Counted from the stretch's first letter, positions 6,918 to 15,055 are shown. The stretch is 17,603 nucleotides of DNA from JANRIZ01 sp033764445 (GCA_033764445.1 JANRIZ010000175.1:1-17603), one strand, 5' to 3'. Notes: generated by a model not told the origin, from the letters alone. Program-made: numbers and translations.

Positions 6918-8027
6918 ATGGCAAGGCAACTCACCATTATCCATACGGAAGCCTCACCCAACTGGGGCGGCCAGGAAATCCGTGTCTTCGGGGAAATGAT
7001 CTCCCTCCGCGCCCGCGGGCATCGTGTGATGATTGTCACCCCCGCCGACTGCCCGCTCTTCCTGAAGTCGCAGGCGTCGGGCATCCCCGCCATCGCCCTG
7101 ACCTTCCGCAACAATCTTTTCCTCAAAAATCTGCTTTTTCTCCGGAACCTCTTCCGCCGTGAAAGGGCCGATGTGGTCAACCCGCACAGCTCGAAGGACG
7201 GATGGGTCGCCTCCCTGGCCGCCCGCATGGCGGGGGTGCCGCTGATCCTCCGCTCGCGCCACATCGAGGTCGATTACCCGAAAAGTTTTCTCAGCCGCCA
7301 CGCCTTCACAACCCTCCCCCATCATGTGGTGACCACCAGTGAACGGATCCGCCAGCGGCTGATCCACGAACTGGGCGTCGCCCACAACCGCATTGATTGC
7401 GTCCCCACCGGCGTCGATCTTCCGCAATTTGATCCGTCCCTCAAAAGCCGGTTGCGCTCGGAGCTGGGCCTGGGGGATTCGGTCAGAATCGTCGGCATGG
7501 TTTCCGTGCTCCGGAGCTGGAAGGGTCACGCGGATTTCCTCCATGCCGCCGCGCAAATTGCGAAAGAACGGACGGAGGTCCATTTTGTCATCGCCGGGGA
7601 CGGACCCCAACGCGGGGAAATCGACCGGAAAATCGCCGAGCTGGGTCTGGAACAAAAGGTCACCCCGCTCGGGCATCGGGAAGACGTGGCCAATCTTCTG
7701 GCCGGATACGATTGTCTGGTCCTGCCCTCGCACGGACGCGAAGGGGTGCCCCAGATTGTCCTTCAGGCCCACGCCATGGAAACGCCTGTCGTGGCCACCC
7801 GTGTGGGCGGCATCCCCGAAGTGGTCACCGATCAGAAAACCGGCCTGCTCACCCCGCCGCAAAATGCGGCCTCACTGGCCCGGGCCATTGGACACGTTCT
7901 CGATGACCCGGCCGCGGCCAAGGCCCGTGCGAAAGCCGCCCGTGGTTTTGTGGAAAAATGCCACTCACAGGCCGTCATGGCCGATCACCTCGAGATTCTC
8001 TACCGGCGCTACGTCGACTGGGCCTGA
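6918..8027 (+). CDS. Glycosyltransferase family 4
   Basis: A 369-aa GT-B glycosyltransferase of family GT4, likely acting on LPS or capsule-type glycans in the cytoplasm. The N-terminal domain opens with TIIHTEASPNWGGQEIRVFG (6-25), where the GG loop is characteristic. The C-terminal domain has IVGMVSVLRSWKGHADFLHA (191-210), VHFVIAGDGPQRGEID (221-236) and VLPSHGREGVPQIVLQAHAM (268-287), then VVATRVGGIPEVV (291-303). The EX7E donor motif reads E275-Q283, so the second Glu is Gln; some GT4 subfamilies show EGVPQ..LQA, so this need not mean inactivity. The start is ATG at 6918 (MARQLTII). The frame runs open far upstream, but that part is antisense to two GT9 genes. There is no SD. It is divergent from the GT9 run and convergent with the small secreted-protein gene. 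Confidence 0.9.
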   Translation: MARQLTIIHTEASPNWGGQEIRVFGEMISLRARGHRVMIVTPADCPLFLKSQASGIPAIALTFRNNLFLKNLLFLRNLFRRERADVVNPHSSKDGWVASLAARMAGVPLILRSRHIEVDYPKSFLSRHAFTTLPHHVVTTSERIRQRLIHELGVAHNRIDCVPTGVDLPQFDPSLKSRLRSELGLGDSVRIVGMVSVLRSWKGHADFLHAAAQIAKERTEVHFVIAGDGPQRGEIDRKIAELGLEQKVTPLGHREDVANLLAGYDCLVLPSHGREGVPQIVLQAHAMETPVVATRVGGIPEVVTDQKTGLLTPPQNAASLARAIGHVLDDPAAAKARAKAARGFVEKCHSQAVMADHLEILYRRYVDWA

Positions 8028-8075
8028 AAAAGATCCGCAGAGGTTCGGTCCGCAGATGAGCGCATACGCCCTGTT

Positions 8076-8387
8076 TTACCAGCGGAAATCGTTGCGGCGG
8101 GCACGGGAACCGCAGGAATCAAACCGGCGGTCATATCCCCGGGGCCCACGGGAATACACCCGGGGCGGTCCGTAATAATAAACGGGGGGCGGAGCCTGAT
8201 ACACAACAATGGGAGGGGGTCCGTAATACACGGGCTGACGGTAGGAGGACCTTCCGCAGGGGGAGGTGTCCCCAAACCGGACAGTGACCCTGATTTCGGC
8301 CCGGGCCGGGGTTTGGGTGGCCAGGAGGAGCAGCGCCCCCCCGGCAACCAGCACGGGAAGGACTCGGGAGAGACGGTTTTTGTTCAT
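8076..8387 (-). CDS. Small secreted Pro/Tyr/Arg-rich protein
   Basis: Family not recognised. The 103-aa product starts with a clear Sec signal peptide: MNKNRLSR, a hydrophobic core (VLPVLVAGGALLLLA) and a probable cut after TPARA at about residue 30. The mature part is about 73 aa, with Pro-Tyr-Gly runs (YYGPPPIVVYQAPPPVYYYGPP around residues 54-75) and an Arg-rich tail containing two Cys-bearing patches. Such low-complexity secreted proteins are often envelope or matrix components, but no role can be claimed. The start is ATG at 8387 because the signal peptide begins there; a TTG 12 codons further upstream is open but would spoil the signal peptide. No SD is present, and a 5-bp hairpin lies 1 nt before the ATG. 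The gene follows lpxD by 83 nt on the same strand. Confidence 0.65.
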   Translation of the reverse strand: MNKNRLSRVLPVLVAGGALLLLATQTPARAEIRVTVRFGDTSPCGRSSYRQPVYYGPPPIVVYQAPPPVYYYGPPRVYSRGPRGYDRRFDSCGSRARRNDFRW

Positions 8388-8388
8388 G

Positions 8389-8402
8389 CCCGTTCTGACG
8401 GG
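8389..8402 (-). promoter_or_regulatory. GC-rich hairpin directly before a start codon
   Basis: The minus strand reads CCCGT-CAGA-ACGGG, a 5-bp stem with a 4-nt loop, ending 1 nt before the ATG at 8387 of the small secreted-protein gene. It occupies the place where a Shine-Dalgarno would sit. It might control translation or be incidental. Confidence 0.3.
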
Positions 8403-8470
8403 AGGGGGGGATGTTTTATTCAAAACAATCGGAACCTGCCGTCATCCCCCGATGGATACAGGGGGCCAAA

Positions 8471-9496
8471 TCACGCGTTCTTCTTTTCGAGCTCGCGCAG
8501 ACGGGCGACAATTTCGGGCAGGCGGTTGACCAGGGCCTGGACCTCGAGAAATTCCTTCATCGGCATGGCATGGTGGCCGCTGACAATCTGCCCGGGGGGG
8601 ACGTTCTTGGCCACGCCCGTCTGGGCGGTGACAATCGCCCGGTCGCCCACCTCGATGTGGCCGACCAACCCCGCCTGCCCGGCCAGGATCGCCCGTTCAC
8701 CGATGACCGTGCTTCCCGAAATCCCGACCTGGGCGACAATGATCGCATTCTTCCTGATGATGACGTTGTGGGCAATCTGCACCAGATTGTCGATCTTGGC
8801 CCCGGCCTGGATCCAGGTTTTCCCAAAACGCGCGCGGTCAACGGTCGTATTGGCGCCGATTTCCACATCGTCATCAATCTGCACAATCCCGATCTGGGGA
8901 ATCTTCAGCGGGGACGCACTCTCCAGATCAAATCCAAAGCCATCTGAACCGATGACGGCCCCGCAGTGGAGGATCACACGGTCACCGATGACACATCTCT
9001 CGCGCACGCTGACATTCGGGTAGAGGTGGCATCCCGCGCCAATGACCGTTCCGTGCCCGACATAGACATGGGCGCCGATGACCGTCCCCTCGCCGATCCT
9101 CGCCCCGGGCTCAATCACGGCGCCGGCCTGCACGGTCACCCCGTTTCCCAGGACCACATCGGGAGCCACGGCGGCCCGGGAATCAATCCCCTTTTCAAAG
9201 ACGATCCCCGGCGGAGCAAATTGCGCCACCACCCGGGCAAAGGCCACGGAGGGGTTGGGCACACGCAGAAAACAGCGCGGCACGCCCGGAGGGATCGCAA
9301 AATCCTCAGCCACCAAAATGAGCCCCGCGTGGGAAGTGGAAATCTGGTTGCGGTACTTTTTGTTGCCCAGGAAGGAGACCTCCGAGGGACCCGCCTCCTT
9401 GAGGCTGTTGACCCCGGTGAATTTCCCGGCGGGAGGTTCCCCCGCGGGCTGGCCGCCGGTCAGGGCCACAATCTGCTCAAAGGCGATCTCGGCCAC
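8471..9496 (-). CDS. lpxD: UDP-3-O-(3-hydroxyacyl)glucosamine N-acyltransferase LpxD
   Basis: LpxD catalyses the third step of lipid A synthesis, transferring a 3-hydroxyacyl chain from acyl carrier protein to the amino group of UDP-3-O-acyl-glucosamine in the cytoplasm. The 341 aa show the N-terminal uridine-binding domain (residues 1-100, with VSFLGNKKY at 40-48 and NPSVAFARV at 81-89). A left-handed beta helix of hexapeptide repeats follows (about 103-300), with IGSDGFGF at 182-189 and the catalytic His243 in NLVQIAHNVII. A helical tail ends the chain (312-339). The length is normal. The start is GTG at 9496, 11 nt after the skp stop; AGGGG lies upstream at long spacing. Gene order bamA-skp-lpxD matches the widely conserved outer-membrane cluster, but no fabZ or lpxA follows here. 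Confidence 0.97.
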   Translation of the reverse strand: MAEIAFEQIVALTGGQPAGEPPAGKFTGVNSLKEAGPSEVSFLGNKKYRNQISTSHAGLILVAEDFAIPPGVPRCFLRVPNPSVAFARVVAQFAPPGIVFEKGIDSRAAVAPDVVLGNGVTVQAGAVIEPGARIGEGTVIGAHVYVGHGTVIGAGCHLYPNVSVRERCVIGDRVILHCGAVIGSDGFGFDLESASPLKIPQIGIVQIDDDVEIGANTTVDRARFGKTWIQAGAKIDNLVQIAHNVIIRKNAIIVAQVGISGSTVIGERAILAGQAGLVGHIEVGDRAIVTAQTGVAKNVPPGQIVSGHHAMPMKEFLEVQALVNRLPEIVARLRELEKKNA

Positions 9497-9507
9497 GGCA
9501 GGTGCCC

Positions 9508-10113
9508 CTATTTCTTTTCCTTCTCGGCCTTTTCAGGCTTGGAGGAGGCCGTGGCATTGAGGGCTTTGATGACCCCCTCGCTCATGTCAATGGCATCCAC
9601 GGCATAGGGGACGGCCGGGGCCCCATTGGCGGTTTTTCCGGAGCGGTCAAAAATCATCGTGTACCCCTCGGCCTTGGCCTTGTCGTTGACGACTTTCATG
9701 ATCTCCTCGAGGAGGTTGTCGCGCATGCGCTGCATGGCATCGGCGATCTGGCGGCGGCGCGACCCGTCAAATTCCTGCAAATCGCGCATGCGCTGCTCGT
9801 ACTCGGCCCCCTTGAGCATGAAGGCCTTTTTCTTTTCATCCTGCACGTCCTTCGAGTAGGACTGGTTGCCGGCCTCGGCGCGGAGTTTGTTCATCTCATC
9901 CATGATCTTCTTGACGCCGTCGAGATAGATTTTGCGCTCGTTGTTGTAGGTTTCCGTCTGCTCCTTGATGCGCTTTTCCGCGTCCTGCTTCTTGTAGTAG
10001 GATTCAAAAATCCGGTTCAGGTCGATGGTCCCCAGCTTGATGTTCTGCTGGGCCGTGGCGGCCATGGGAAAGAGGGCCACCGCAAACAAAATCACCAAAA
10101 TCCATTGTCTCAT
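9508..10113 (-). CDS. skp: Periplasmic chaperone Skp/OmpH family
   Basis: Skp (OmpH) is a trimeric periplasmic chaperone that holds unfolded outer-membrane proteins on their way to BamA. From the chosen ATG (10113) the product is 201 aa, with a signal peptide (MRQWILVILFAVALFPMAATA, cleavage before QQ). A short strand with the typical IKLGTIDLNRIFESYYKK opening follows, then long charged helices forming the tentacles (about residues 45-155) and a closing strand (GYTMIFDRSG). The C-terminus is Lys/Glu rich. A TTG nine codons upstream is possible, but ATG gives a normal signal peptide; an AAGGAG lies 11 nt before it. It sits 61 nt after bamA and 11 nt before lpxD, so all three are likely one operon, possibly modulated by the hairpin in the bamA-skp gap. 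Confidence 0.95.
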   Translation of the reverse strand: MRQWILVILFAVALFPMAATAQQNIKLGTIDLNRIFESYYKKQDAEKRIKEQTETYNNERKIYLDGVKKIMDEMNKLRAEAGNQSYSKDVQDEKKKAFMLKGAEYEQRMRDLQEFDGSRRRQIADAMQRMRDNLLEEIMKVVNDKAKAEGYTMIFDRSGKTANGAPAVPYAVDAIDMSEGVIKALNATASSKPEKAEKEKK

Positions 10114-10138
10114 AATTTTTCTGACTCCTTGATGCTTC

Positions 10139-10172
10139 AAAAAAACGGGGCCCGGAAAAAAGTTCCGGTCCG
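10139..10172 (-). terminator. Terminator-like hairpin between bamA and skp
   Basis: On the minus strand, CCGGAA (10168-10163) pairs with TTCCGG (10157-10152) around a 5-nt loop. Past one A-G mismatch two more G-C pairs can form (10170-10171 with 10150-10149). CCG and seven T residues (10145-10139) follow. This resembles an intrinsic terminator or a leaky attenuator that would lower expression of skp and lpxD relative to bamA. Confidence 0.4.
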
Positions 10173-10174
10173 GC

Positions 10175-12508
10175 CTAGAACTGGTACCCGACGTTAAAGT
10201 TGAACTTGCCGACCTTCGACCCGTTGTTCTCGTCGTGAATGATCGGGAACGCCCAATCCAGACGGATCGGACCGATGGGAAGATTCAGGCGGAGCCCGAC
10301 CCCGACGTCGGCCTGGTACTTGTTGAAATCAAAGTCAAACGTGTTGGCCGTGACAAACCCGCCGTCATAGAACACCGCGCCGCGCACACGCTCGATGATC
10401 GGGTAGGTGTATTCGGTGGTGTGCGTGAAAAAGGTCTTGCCGCCGATGGGTGTGCCGAAATTGTCCACCGGGCTGACCTTCCGGTAGCCGAACCCGCGCA
10501 TGTCGTTGCCGCCCCCCAGAAAATACCGGTCAAAGATGGGGACACGGACCCCGCCGTCCCAGGTATCCGCCGTGCCGCCACTGCCGCGGATCATCACAAT
10601 CTGGTCGCGGAAGACCTCAAAGTACTGGCTGCTTTCAAGGGTGAGCTTCCAGATTTTGGTGTCGCCCTGGAGCGGTCCGCCCGCCACCTCGCTGTACAGC
10701 TCCGTGCGGTTGCCGCTGCGGGTCAGGAAAACGTTGTCGCGGGTGTCACGGATGATGCTCGCGTACACCGAACTCTTGTCGCGGTACCCGGCCTCCTGCT
10801 TGATGGCCGGCGAGGCGCTGCTGTCAACATCCACAATGCCGATCTCCTCGTACTTGTAACCCAGGGTGGTGCGGTAGAACTGGCCCCAGGGTTTTTCAAT
10901 GCGCGGGGAGAACCCGTAGGATTCCTGATTGTAGAGGGTGCTGAAGTATTCACTCTTGCGGTACCACGCATCAAAGCCCAGGGCCAGTTTGCGGTCCAGA
11001 AACCACGGCTCGGTGAAGGAAACGGTGTAGTCCTGGCGCGAGGCACCATATTGCAACCGGACACGCGCCTTCTGCCCGCCCCCGGTGAAGGTCGGCCAGT
11101 TGAAAAGATCAAAGTTCCCCTGGTTGACCTCCACAAAACCCAGCAGCGAATCGATCGAGCTGAATCCCGCACCAAAGGTCAGTGACCCCGTGCGCTGTTC
11201 CTCGACCTGAATGACCAGGTTTTTGCGGTTGGGAACACTCGTATCCTCGGGATTGGCCTCGACCTTGGAAAAATAACCGAGATTCTGCAGACGCTTTTTG
11301 CTGGCTTCCACCTTCACGGAATCGTAAATCTCCCCGGGAGCCACCGCCAGCTCGCGACGGATGACCTTGTCCTTGGTGCGGTCATTGCCCTCGATCTTGA
11401 TCTTCTGGATGTAGGACTGTCCGCCCTCCTGGATCGTGTAAAGAACGTCAATGGTCCCGCCCTGGATGTTGGAGGTCTTCTCGGCGGAAACCCGCGTATC
11501 GATGTATCCCTGGGTCCCGTACTTGTCCTCGATGGCCTTCCGGTTTTCCTCGTTGCCCTTGGGCGAAAACACGCTGCCGTCCCGCATGATCATCAGTTTG
11601 GTGAGGTCCTCGGTCGAATAAAGCTTGTTGCCCTTGATGGTCAGGGAACTGACCTTGTACTGGATGCCCTCAAAAAGGGTGATGACCACCTTCATCTCGT
11701 CCTTGGAGGGGACGTCATACTCGTACTTGATGTCCTTGACCTCGGCATCGATGTACCCCTGGTTCTGGCAGTAGGTGATGACGTTCTTGAGGTCATCCTC
11801 AAACTGATCCTTCTTGAGCTTGCCCGTGCCGGTGATCCACGACAGCCAGTTTTCCTTCTTGGTCTTCATCTGCTTGGAAAGCATCTTGGGGTCCAGATTC
11901 TTGGTCCCGAGGAATTCAATCGAGGAAATGACGTACTTGCCGCCTTCGTTGATATTGAAGGTCACCACCGATCGCCCGGTCTTTTCATCCGTGTCCACCT
12001 TGTAGGAAACCTCGATCTTGGGATACGCCTTCTTCTGATACAGGTCCACGAGGGACTGGGCATCGATGGAAACCTGTTTCTCATCAAGAATGTTGCCGGG
12101 CTTGGTCTTGATTTCCTTGAGCAGGGCCTTTTCCTTCAGACGCTTGGACCCCTTGATGATGACTTCCTTGACCACGGACTTGCCCTGGACAATGACCACC
12201 ACCTTCACCCCATCCATCAGCGGCTCGTCAAAAATGCGCAGGTTGGTGAAAAAACCCGTTGCATACAGGTTGCGCACGTCATCCTCAATGGCCTCCTTGG
12301 AAAACGGCTGGCCCACGGTCGTCCGCATGTTGGACAGAATCACATTGCGTGTAACTGTCTGCGGCCCGGCGTACTGCACCTCGATCTCGCGGACCGTGGC
12401 GCCTTCGCGACCTTCAGATTTTTTGGATGTGGTCGTCTGCTGATCCTGGGCGAATAACGCGCCCGCTGCGATGACAACCGCGAAAAGGGAAAATAGGTGC
12501 CTCTTCAT
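10175..12508 (-). CDS. bamA: Outer-membrane protein assembly factor BamA
   Basis: BamA is the Omp85 beta-barrel that folds and inserts other outer-membrane proteins. The 777 aa comprise a signal peptide (residues 1-20, cut near LFA/QDQ), five POTRA domains (about 38-108, 112-190, 193-278, 286-362 and 365-437) and a C-terminal barrel (about 438-777). The barrel contains the Omp85 signature loop motif as MRGF (670-673) and ends in Phe (GYQF), the usual outer-membrane targeting end. Length and order are typical, and no break is seen. The start is ATG at 12508, without an SD (the upstream bases are T-rich). A good promoter lies 30-60 nt upstream. The gene leads the bamA-skp-lpxD run on the minus strand, which fits coordinated supply of the insertase, its chaperone and lipid A. 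Confidence 0.97.
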   Translation of the reverse strand: MKRHLFSLFAVVIAAGALFAQDQQTTTSKKSEGREGATVREIEVQYAGPQTVTRNVILSNMRTTVGQPFSKEAIEDDVRNLYATGFFTNLRIFDEPLMDGVKVVVIVQGKSVVKEVIIKGSKRLKEKALLKEIKTKPGNILDEKQVSIDAQSLVDLYQKKAYPKIEVSYKVDTDEKTGRSVVTFNINEGGKYVISSIEFLGTKNLDPKMLSKQMKTKKENWLSWITGTGKLKKDQFEDDLKNVITYCQNQGYIDAEVKDIKYEYDVPSKDEMKVVITLFEGIQYKVSSLTIKGNKLYSTEDLTKLMIMRDGSVFSPKGNEENRKAIEDKYGTQGYIDTRVSAEKTSNIQGGTIDVLYTIQEGGQSYIQKIKIEGNDRTKDKVIRRELAVAPGEIYDSVKVEASKKRLQNLGYFSKVEANPEDTSVPNRKNLVIQVEEQRTGSLTFGAGFSSIDSLLGFVEVNQGNFDLFNWPTFTGGGQKARVRLQYGASRQDYTVSFTEPWFLDRKLALGFDAWYRKSEYFSTLYNQESYGFSPRIEKPWGQFYRTTLGYKYEEIGIVDVDSSASPAIKQEAGYRDKSSVYASIIRDTRDNVFLTRSGNRTELYSEVAGGPLQGDTKIWKLTLESSQYFEVFRDQIVMIRGSGGTADTWDGGVRVPIFDRYFLGGGNDMRGFGYRKVSPVDNFGTPIGGKTFFTHTTEYTYPIIERVRGAVFYDGGFVTANTFDFDFNKYQADVGVGLRLNLPIGPIRLDWAFPIIHDENNGSKVGKFNFNVGYQF

Positions 12509-12540
12509 TAAAAATAGGGATTGGTGTTGTTGACGTTGGT

Positions 12541-12569
12541 TTTCTACTGGCTTGTGTGTAATAAGTCAA
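12541..12569 (-). promoter_or_regulatory. Sigma70-like promoter of bamA
   Basis: The minus strand has TTGACT (12569-12564), a 17-nt spacer, then TAGAAA (12546-12541). The -35 matches consensus at 5 of 6 positions and the -10 at 4 of 6. AT-rich DNA (ATATTTTAAAT) just upstream could act as an UP element. Transcription would start near 12534, leaving a leader of about 25 nt before the bamA ATG. It sits in the 92-nt gap after the peptidase gene. Confidence 0.6.
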
Positions 12570-12600
12570 TAGCTCATTTAAAATATTTGAATCCCGTGGT

Positions 12601-13734
12601 TTATGATGATTGGAACTCATCATTCCCGCGGCAGAGTTTCCTCCGGTTTTTTGCATACAGTTCCCCCAATCTCTTTTTGAGAGAACGGCTGTTTGTAGCG
12701 GGCTTTGTCGAAATTGCAACCATCATTTTCACAAGGTTATTCACATCCTTCAAATCCACCCTTTCAGCAGCAATTGTGCCCCCTTCCCCCATATTGTGAT
12801 AATGCTCCATCGGAAGACATACGGCCCCGACCCGATACCCGTATTCACCGTAAGCCGTTGCCTCACAGGTCCCCCCATACATCAGCCGCCGCTGATATCG
12901 AAATAATGCATCCTCCTTGCACAGATTCTCGGCCACCCCGGTCATTCGCGCGGTCACTCCCGGATCAAACACGCTCGCCCGGTCCCCCACACGGATCACG
13001 GGTCCGTCGCCGCATTTTGCGTCGGGGAGGGCCTTGCTGTTTTCCACCGAAATAATGACCCTGCTTTTGGGCAAACGGTGGCTCCGGGCCAATCCGATCG
13101 CCCCGACAAATCCCACTTCCTCGGCCCGTGCAAATATTCCCACCACGTCGGCTTCGACCCGGGTCCGCTTCAATTCCTCAAACAGGCCCATGATGGCGAC
13201 ACATCCCATCAGATCATCACAAACCCGGCTGCGGATCCTGCCCCCGGCGATCCGGAACACGGGCCGGATATCCCACATCGCATACGCCGGTTCCTGCCCC
13301 CCTCCCGCCACCCCCGCAAAATGCGCGGCAAACCGTTTGGAACCCCTTTTTCCCAGCCGCCCCTGCAAGGCGCCGCGCCCCACTTCGGCCCCCGCCCGGG
13401 TGTAATACACGATCCGGGTCCCGGGCCGGAAATACTCCGGGGACACCCCGCCCAGGAATTCCACCTCGCATGTCGCGGACCGCCCCCGCGGGTCTTTTGC
13501 GAATTCAACCACCTCAAACCCCGGGTGATCCATGTGGGCGGCAAAGGCCCAGCGTTCCCGGACCCGTCCCTTTTTGTAACCCACCAGCAGATTGCCCAGG
13601 GAATCGGTCTCCACCCGGAACCGGTGCGCCCGCGCCCAACCACTGATGAACCGAAAAACGGCAAGTTCATGGAAGGGGGCCGTCGGCAACGACGCCACCC
13701 CGCCCGCGAGTTTCTGCAATTGCCGGAGATTCAT
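12601..13734 (-). CDS. M42-type metallopeptidase (glutamyl/cellulase-M aminopeptidase family)
   Basis: A dinuclear-metal aminopeptidase-like protein of the M42/M20 clan, 377 aa from the chosen start. The expected metal-binding sites appear in order: AAHMDHPGFEV (His67, Asp69), SRVCDDLMGCVA (Asp173/174), ARAEEVGFVGA (catalytic and ligand Glu205/206), ISVENSK (Glu231) and PMEHYHNMGE (His311/313). M42 enzymes are cytosolic oligomeric aminopeptidases. No signal peptide is seen, in line with that. The start is ATG at 13734 (MNLRQLQKLAGG) because homology-like sequence begins there. The frame stays open to an ATG at 13926, but the extra 64 residues look like translated intergenic DNA. No SD precedes either start. 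The gene lies upstream of bamA on the same strand and is divergent from the lpxL-like gene. Confidence 0.82.
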   Translation of the reverse strand: MNLRQLQKLAGGVASLPTAPFHELAVFRFISGWARAHRFRVETDSLGNLLVGYKKGRVRERWAFAAHMDHPGFEVVEFAKDPRGRSATCEVEFLGGVSPEYFRPGTRIVYYTRAGAEVGRGALQGRLGKRGSKRFAAHFAGVAGGGQEPAYAMWDIRPVFRIAGGRIRSRVCDDLMGCVAIMGLFEELKRTRVEADVVGIFARAEEVGFVGAIGLARSHRLPKSRVIISVENSKALPDAKCGDGPVIRVGDRASVFDPGVTARMTGVAENLCKEDALFRYQRRLMYGGTCEATAYGEYGYRVGAVCLPMEHYHNMGEGGTIAAERVDLKDVNNLVKMMVAISTKPATNSRSLKKRLGELYAKNRRKLCRGNDEFQSS

Positions 13735-13942
13735 GGTGGCTTTTCTAACATCCCCGCCGACAAGGTCACGGAAGAAGTGCGTCCATTCTCCGTTTGCCTC
13801 GGACCACCTCCGCACCCGCGCCGACCACTCAACACCCAAGCCGCCTTTGCTGATCCCGGGGGCTGACAACTGGCAACTCTGTGCGCCGGGCAAAAAGGTC
13901 ACTGGCTGCCCTATAAGGGAATCCATGTTATCCGTGGCTTAA

Positions 13943-13961
13943 CCCCCGGCCCGGACGGGGG
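13943..13961. other. GC-rich hairpin in the divergent peptidase-lpxL gap
   Basis: CCCCCG (13943-13948) and CGGGGG (13956-13961) form a 6-bp stem with a 7-nt loop; six T residues follow on the plus strand at 13974-13979 after a 12-nt gap. The whole gap (13735-14015, 281 nt) must hold both divergent promoters. I see no convincing promoter pair in it, and no gene. Confidence 0.3.
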
Positions 13962-14015
13962 GAGGAAGCTGTCTTTTTTGCTGACCGCCGGGGATCGAAT
14001 CGGTAATTTCACGGG

Positions 14016-15002
14016 ATGCTCAAAAAGATCAGGGACTGGCTGGCCTACCATGCCTGCTGCGTCGGCTTTGTCATTCTGCCGCTGATCCCCCGACCCCTCG
14101 TCTATCCGCTCTCACGGATTCTCGGACGCCTGGCCTGGTGGCTGGACGGACCCAACCGTGCGGTGGCCCTTGAAAACCTGGCCTATGCCTACGGCGACAC
14201 ACTCCCCGCCTCCCAACGCCGCCGCATTGCCCGCGAGTCCTTGGCCAATTTTGCACTGGTCCTTCTCGACTCCTTCTGGTGCCGGAACCTGCGCTGTGAA
14301 AACATCGGACGTTATGTCGAGTTTGACCCCGCAGGTCTGTCCCGGTACGACGCCTGTGTGGCCCGGGGCCGGGGTGTGATCCTCATCGGCATGCACCATG
14401 GCAACTGGGAATGGATGAGCCTGGGCATCGGGTTCATGAAGCGCCCGGTCCATATCGCCGTCCAGCCGCTGCGTCTGCTGCGGGTGGGGGAACTTTTCAA
14501 CCGCATCCGTCTCCGGGCCGGCCATACGCTCATTTTGCGGGACGGCGCGGCGGTGCGCCTTTTCAAGGCGGTCAAACGCGGTGGGACTCTGGGGTTGCTC
14601 ACCGATCTGAATGTCCATGTGAATGATGGCGCCATCCCCGGCCGTTTTTTTGGAAAACCCATCCATTCCAATCCCCTCCCGGCCACTTTTGCCCGGCGCA
14701 CCGGAGCGGCCATTCTGGTGATGACCACGTGGTACGATCCCGCCCTGGGAAAATACCGTGCAACCTTCGGACCGGAGATTGCAACCGAGGTTCCCGGCGA
14801 CTCGGAAACCGAAAAAATCGCCCGGATCACCCAGGACTCCATGGACGCCTTCGAGTCGATCATCCGGGCCAACCCGGAACGGTGGCTGTGGAGTTACAAA
14901 CGCTGGAAATTCCGCCCCACCCCCGCCCTCTCCTCCTATCCCTCGTATTCGCAACACTCTGCGCTCTTGGAAAAAAGCGGTGCCGAGGACACTAAAACGT
15001 AA
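14016..15002 (+). CDS. Lipid A late acyltransferase, LpxL/HtrB family
   Basis: A member of the lysophospholipid acyltransferase superfamily that adds secondary acyl chains to lipid A at the inner-membrane face. The 328 aa have an N-terminal hydrophobic segment (about 11-30) that anchors the protein and the catalytic HX4E motif in GMHHGNWEWMS (His127, Glu132). The TDLNVHVNDG region follows (196-205) with GRFFGKP (209-215), and the typical C-terminal PERWLWSYKRWKFRP (287-301) closes the domain. LpxL usually needs Kdo-lipid A as acceptor; which chain this enzyme adds cannot be told. The start is ATG at 14016, no SD visible. A Ser/Tyr-rich tail (305-328) is not needed for the fold. The gene is followed by the phoB-like gene after 53 nt. 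Confidence 0.92.
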   Translation: MLKKIRDWLAYHACCVGFVILPLIPRPLVYPLSRILGRLAWWLDGPNRAVALENLAYAYGDTLPASQRRRIARESLANFALVLLDSFWCRNLRCENIGRYVEFDPAGLSRYDACVARGRGVILIGMHHGNWEWMSLGIGFMKRPVHIAVQPLRLLRVGELFNRIRLRAGHTLILRDGAAVRLFKAVKRGGTLGLLTDLNVHVNDGAIPGRFFGKPIHSNPLPATFARRTGAAILVMTTWYDPALGKYRATFGPEIATEVPGDSETEKIARITQDSMDAFESIIRANPERWLWSYKRWKFRPTPALSSYPSYSQHSALLEKSGAEDTKT

Positions 15003-15014
15003 CATTGCCAAGCC

Positions 15015-15044
15015 TTGCCGCCCCGCTACTCTTTGGGCTATACC
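15015..15044 (+). promoter_or_regulatory. Weak candidate promoter of the phoB-like gene
   Basis: TTGCCG (15015-15020), an 18-nt spacer and TATACC (15039-15044) precede the ATG at 15056. Each box matches about 4 of 6 consensus bases, so this is only a candidate. The leader would be very short (about 5 nt), in line with the missing SD. Confidence 0.25.
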
Positions 15045-15055
15045 TACCTCGATTT

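Noticed and set aside
8028..8075. Bidirectional terminator between the convergent GT4 and small secreted-protein genes
   Set aside because: No stable hairpin with a T-tract is visible; there is only a repeated TCCGCAG.
13735..13926. 64-residue N-terminal extension of the peptidase from ATG 13926
   Set aside because: Family-like sequence begins at Met 13734; the extension has no domain, no SD and occupies the region needed for divergent promoters.
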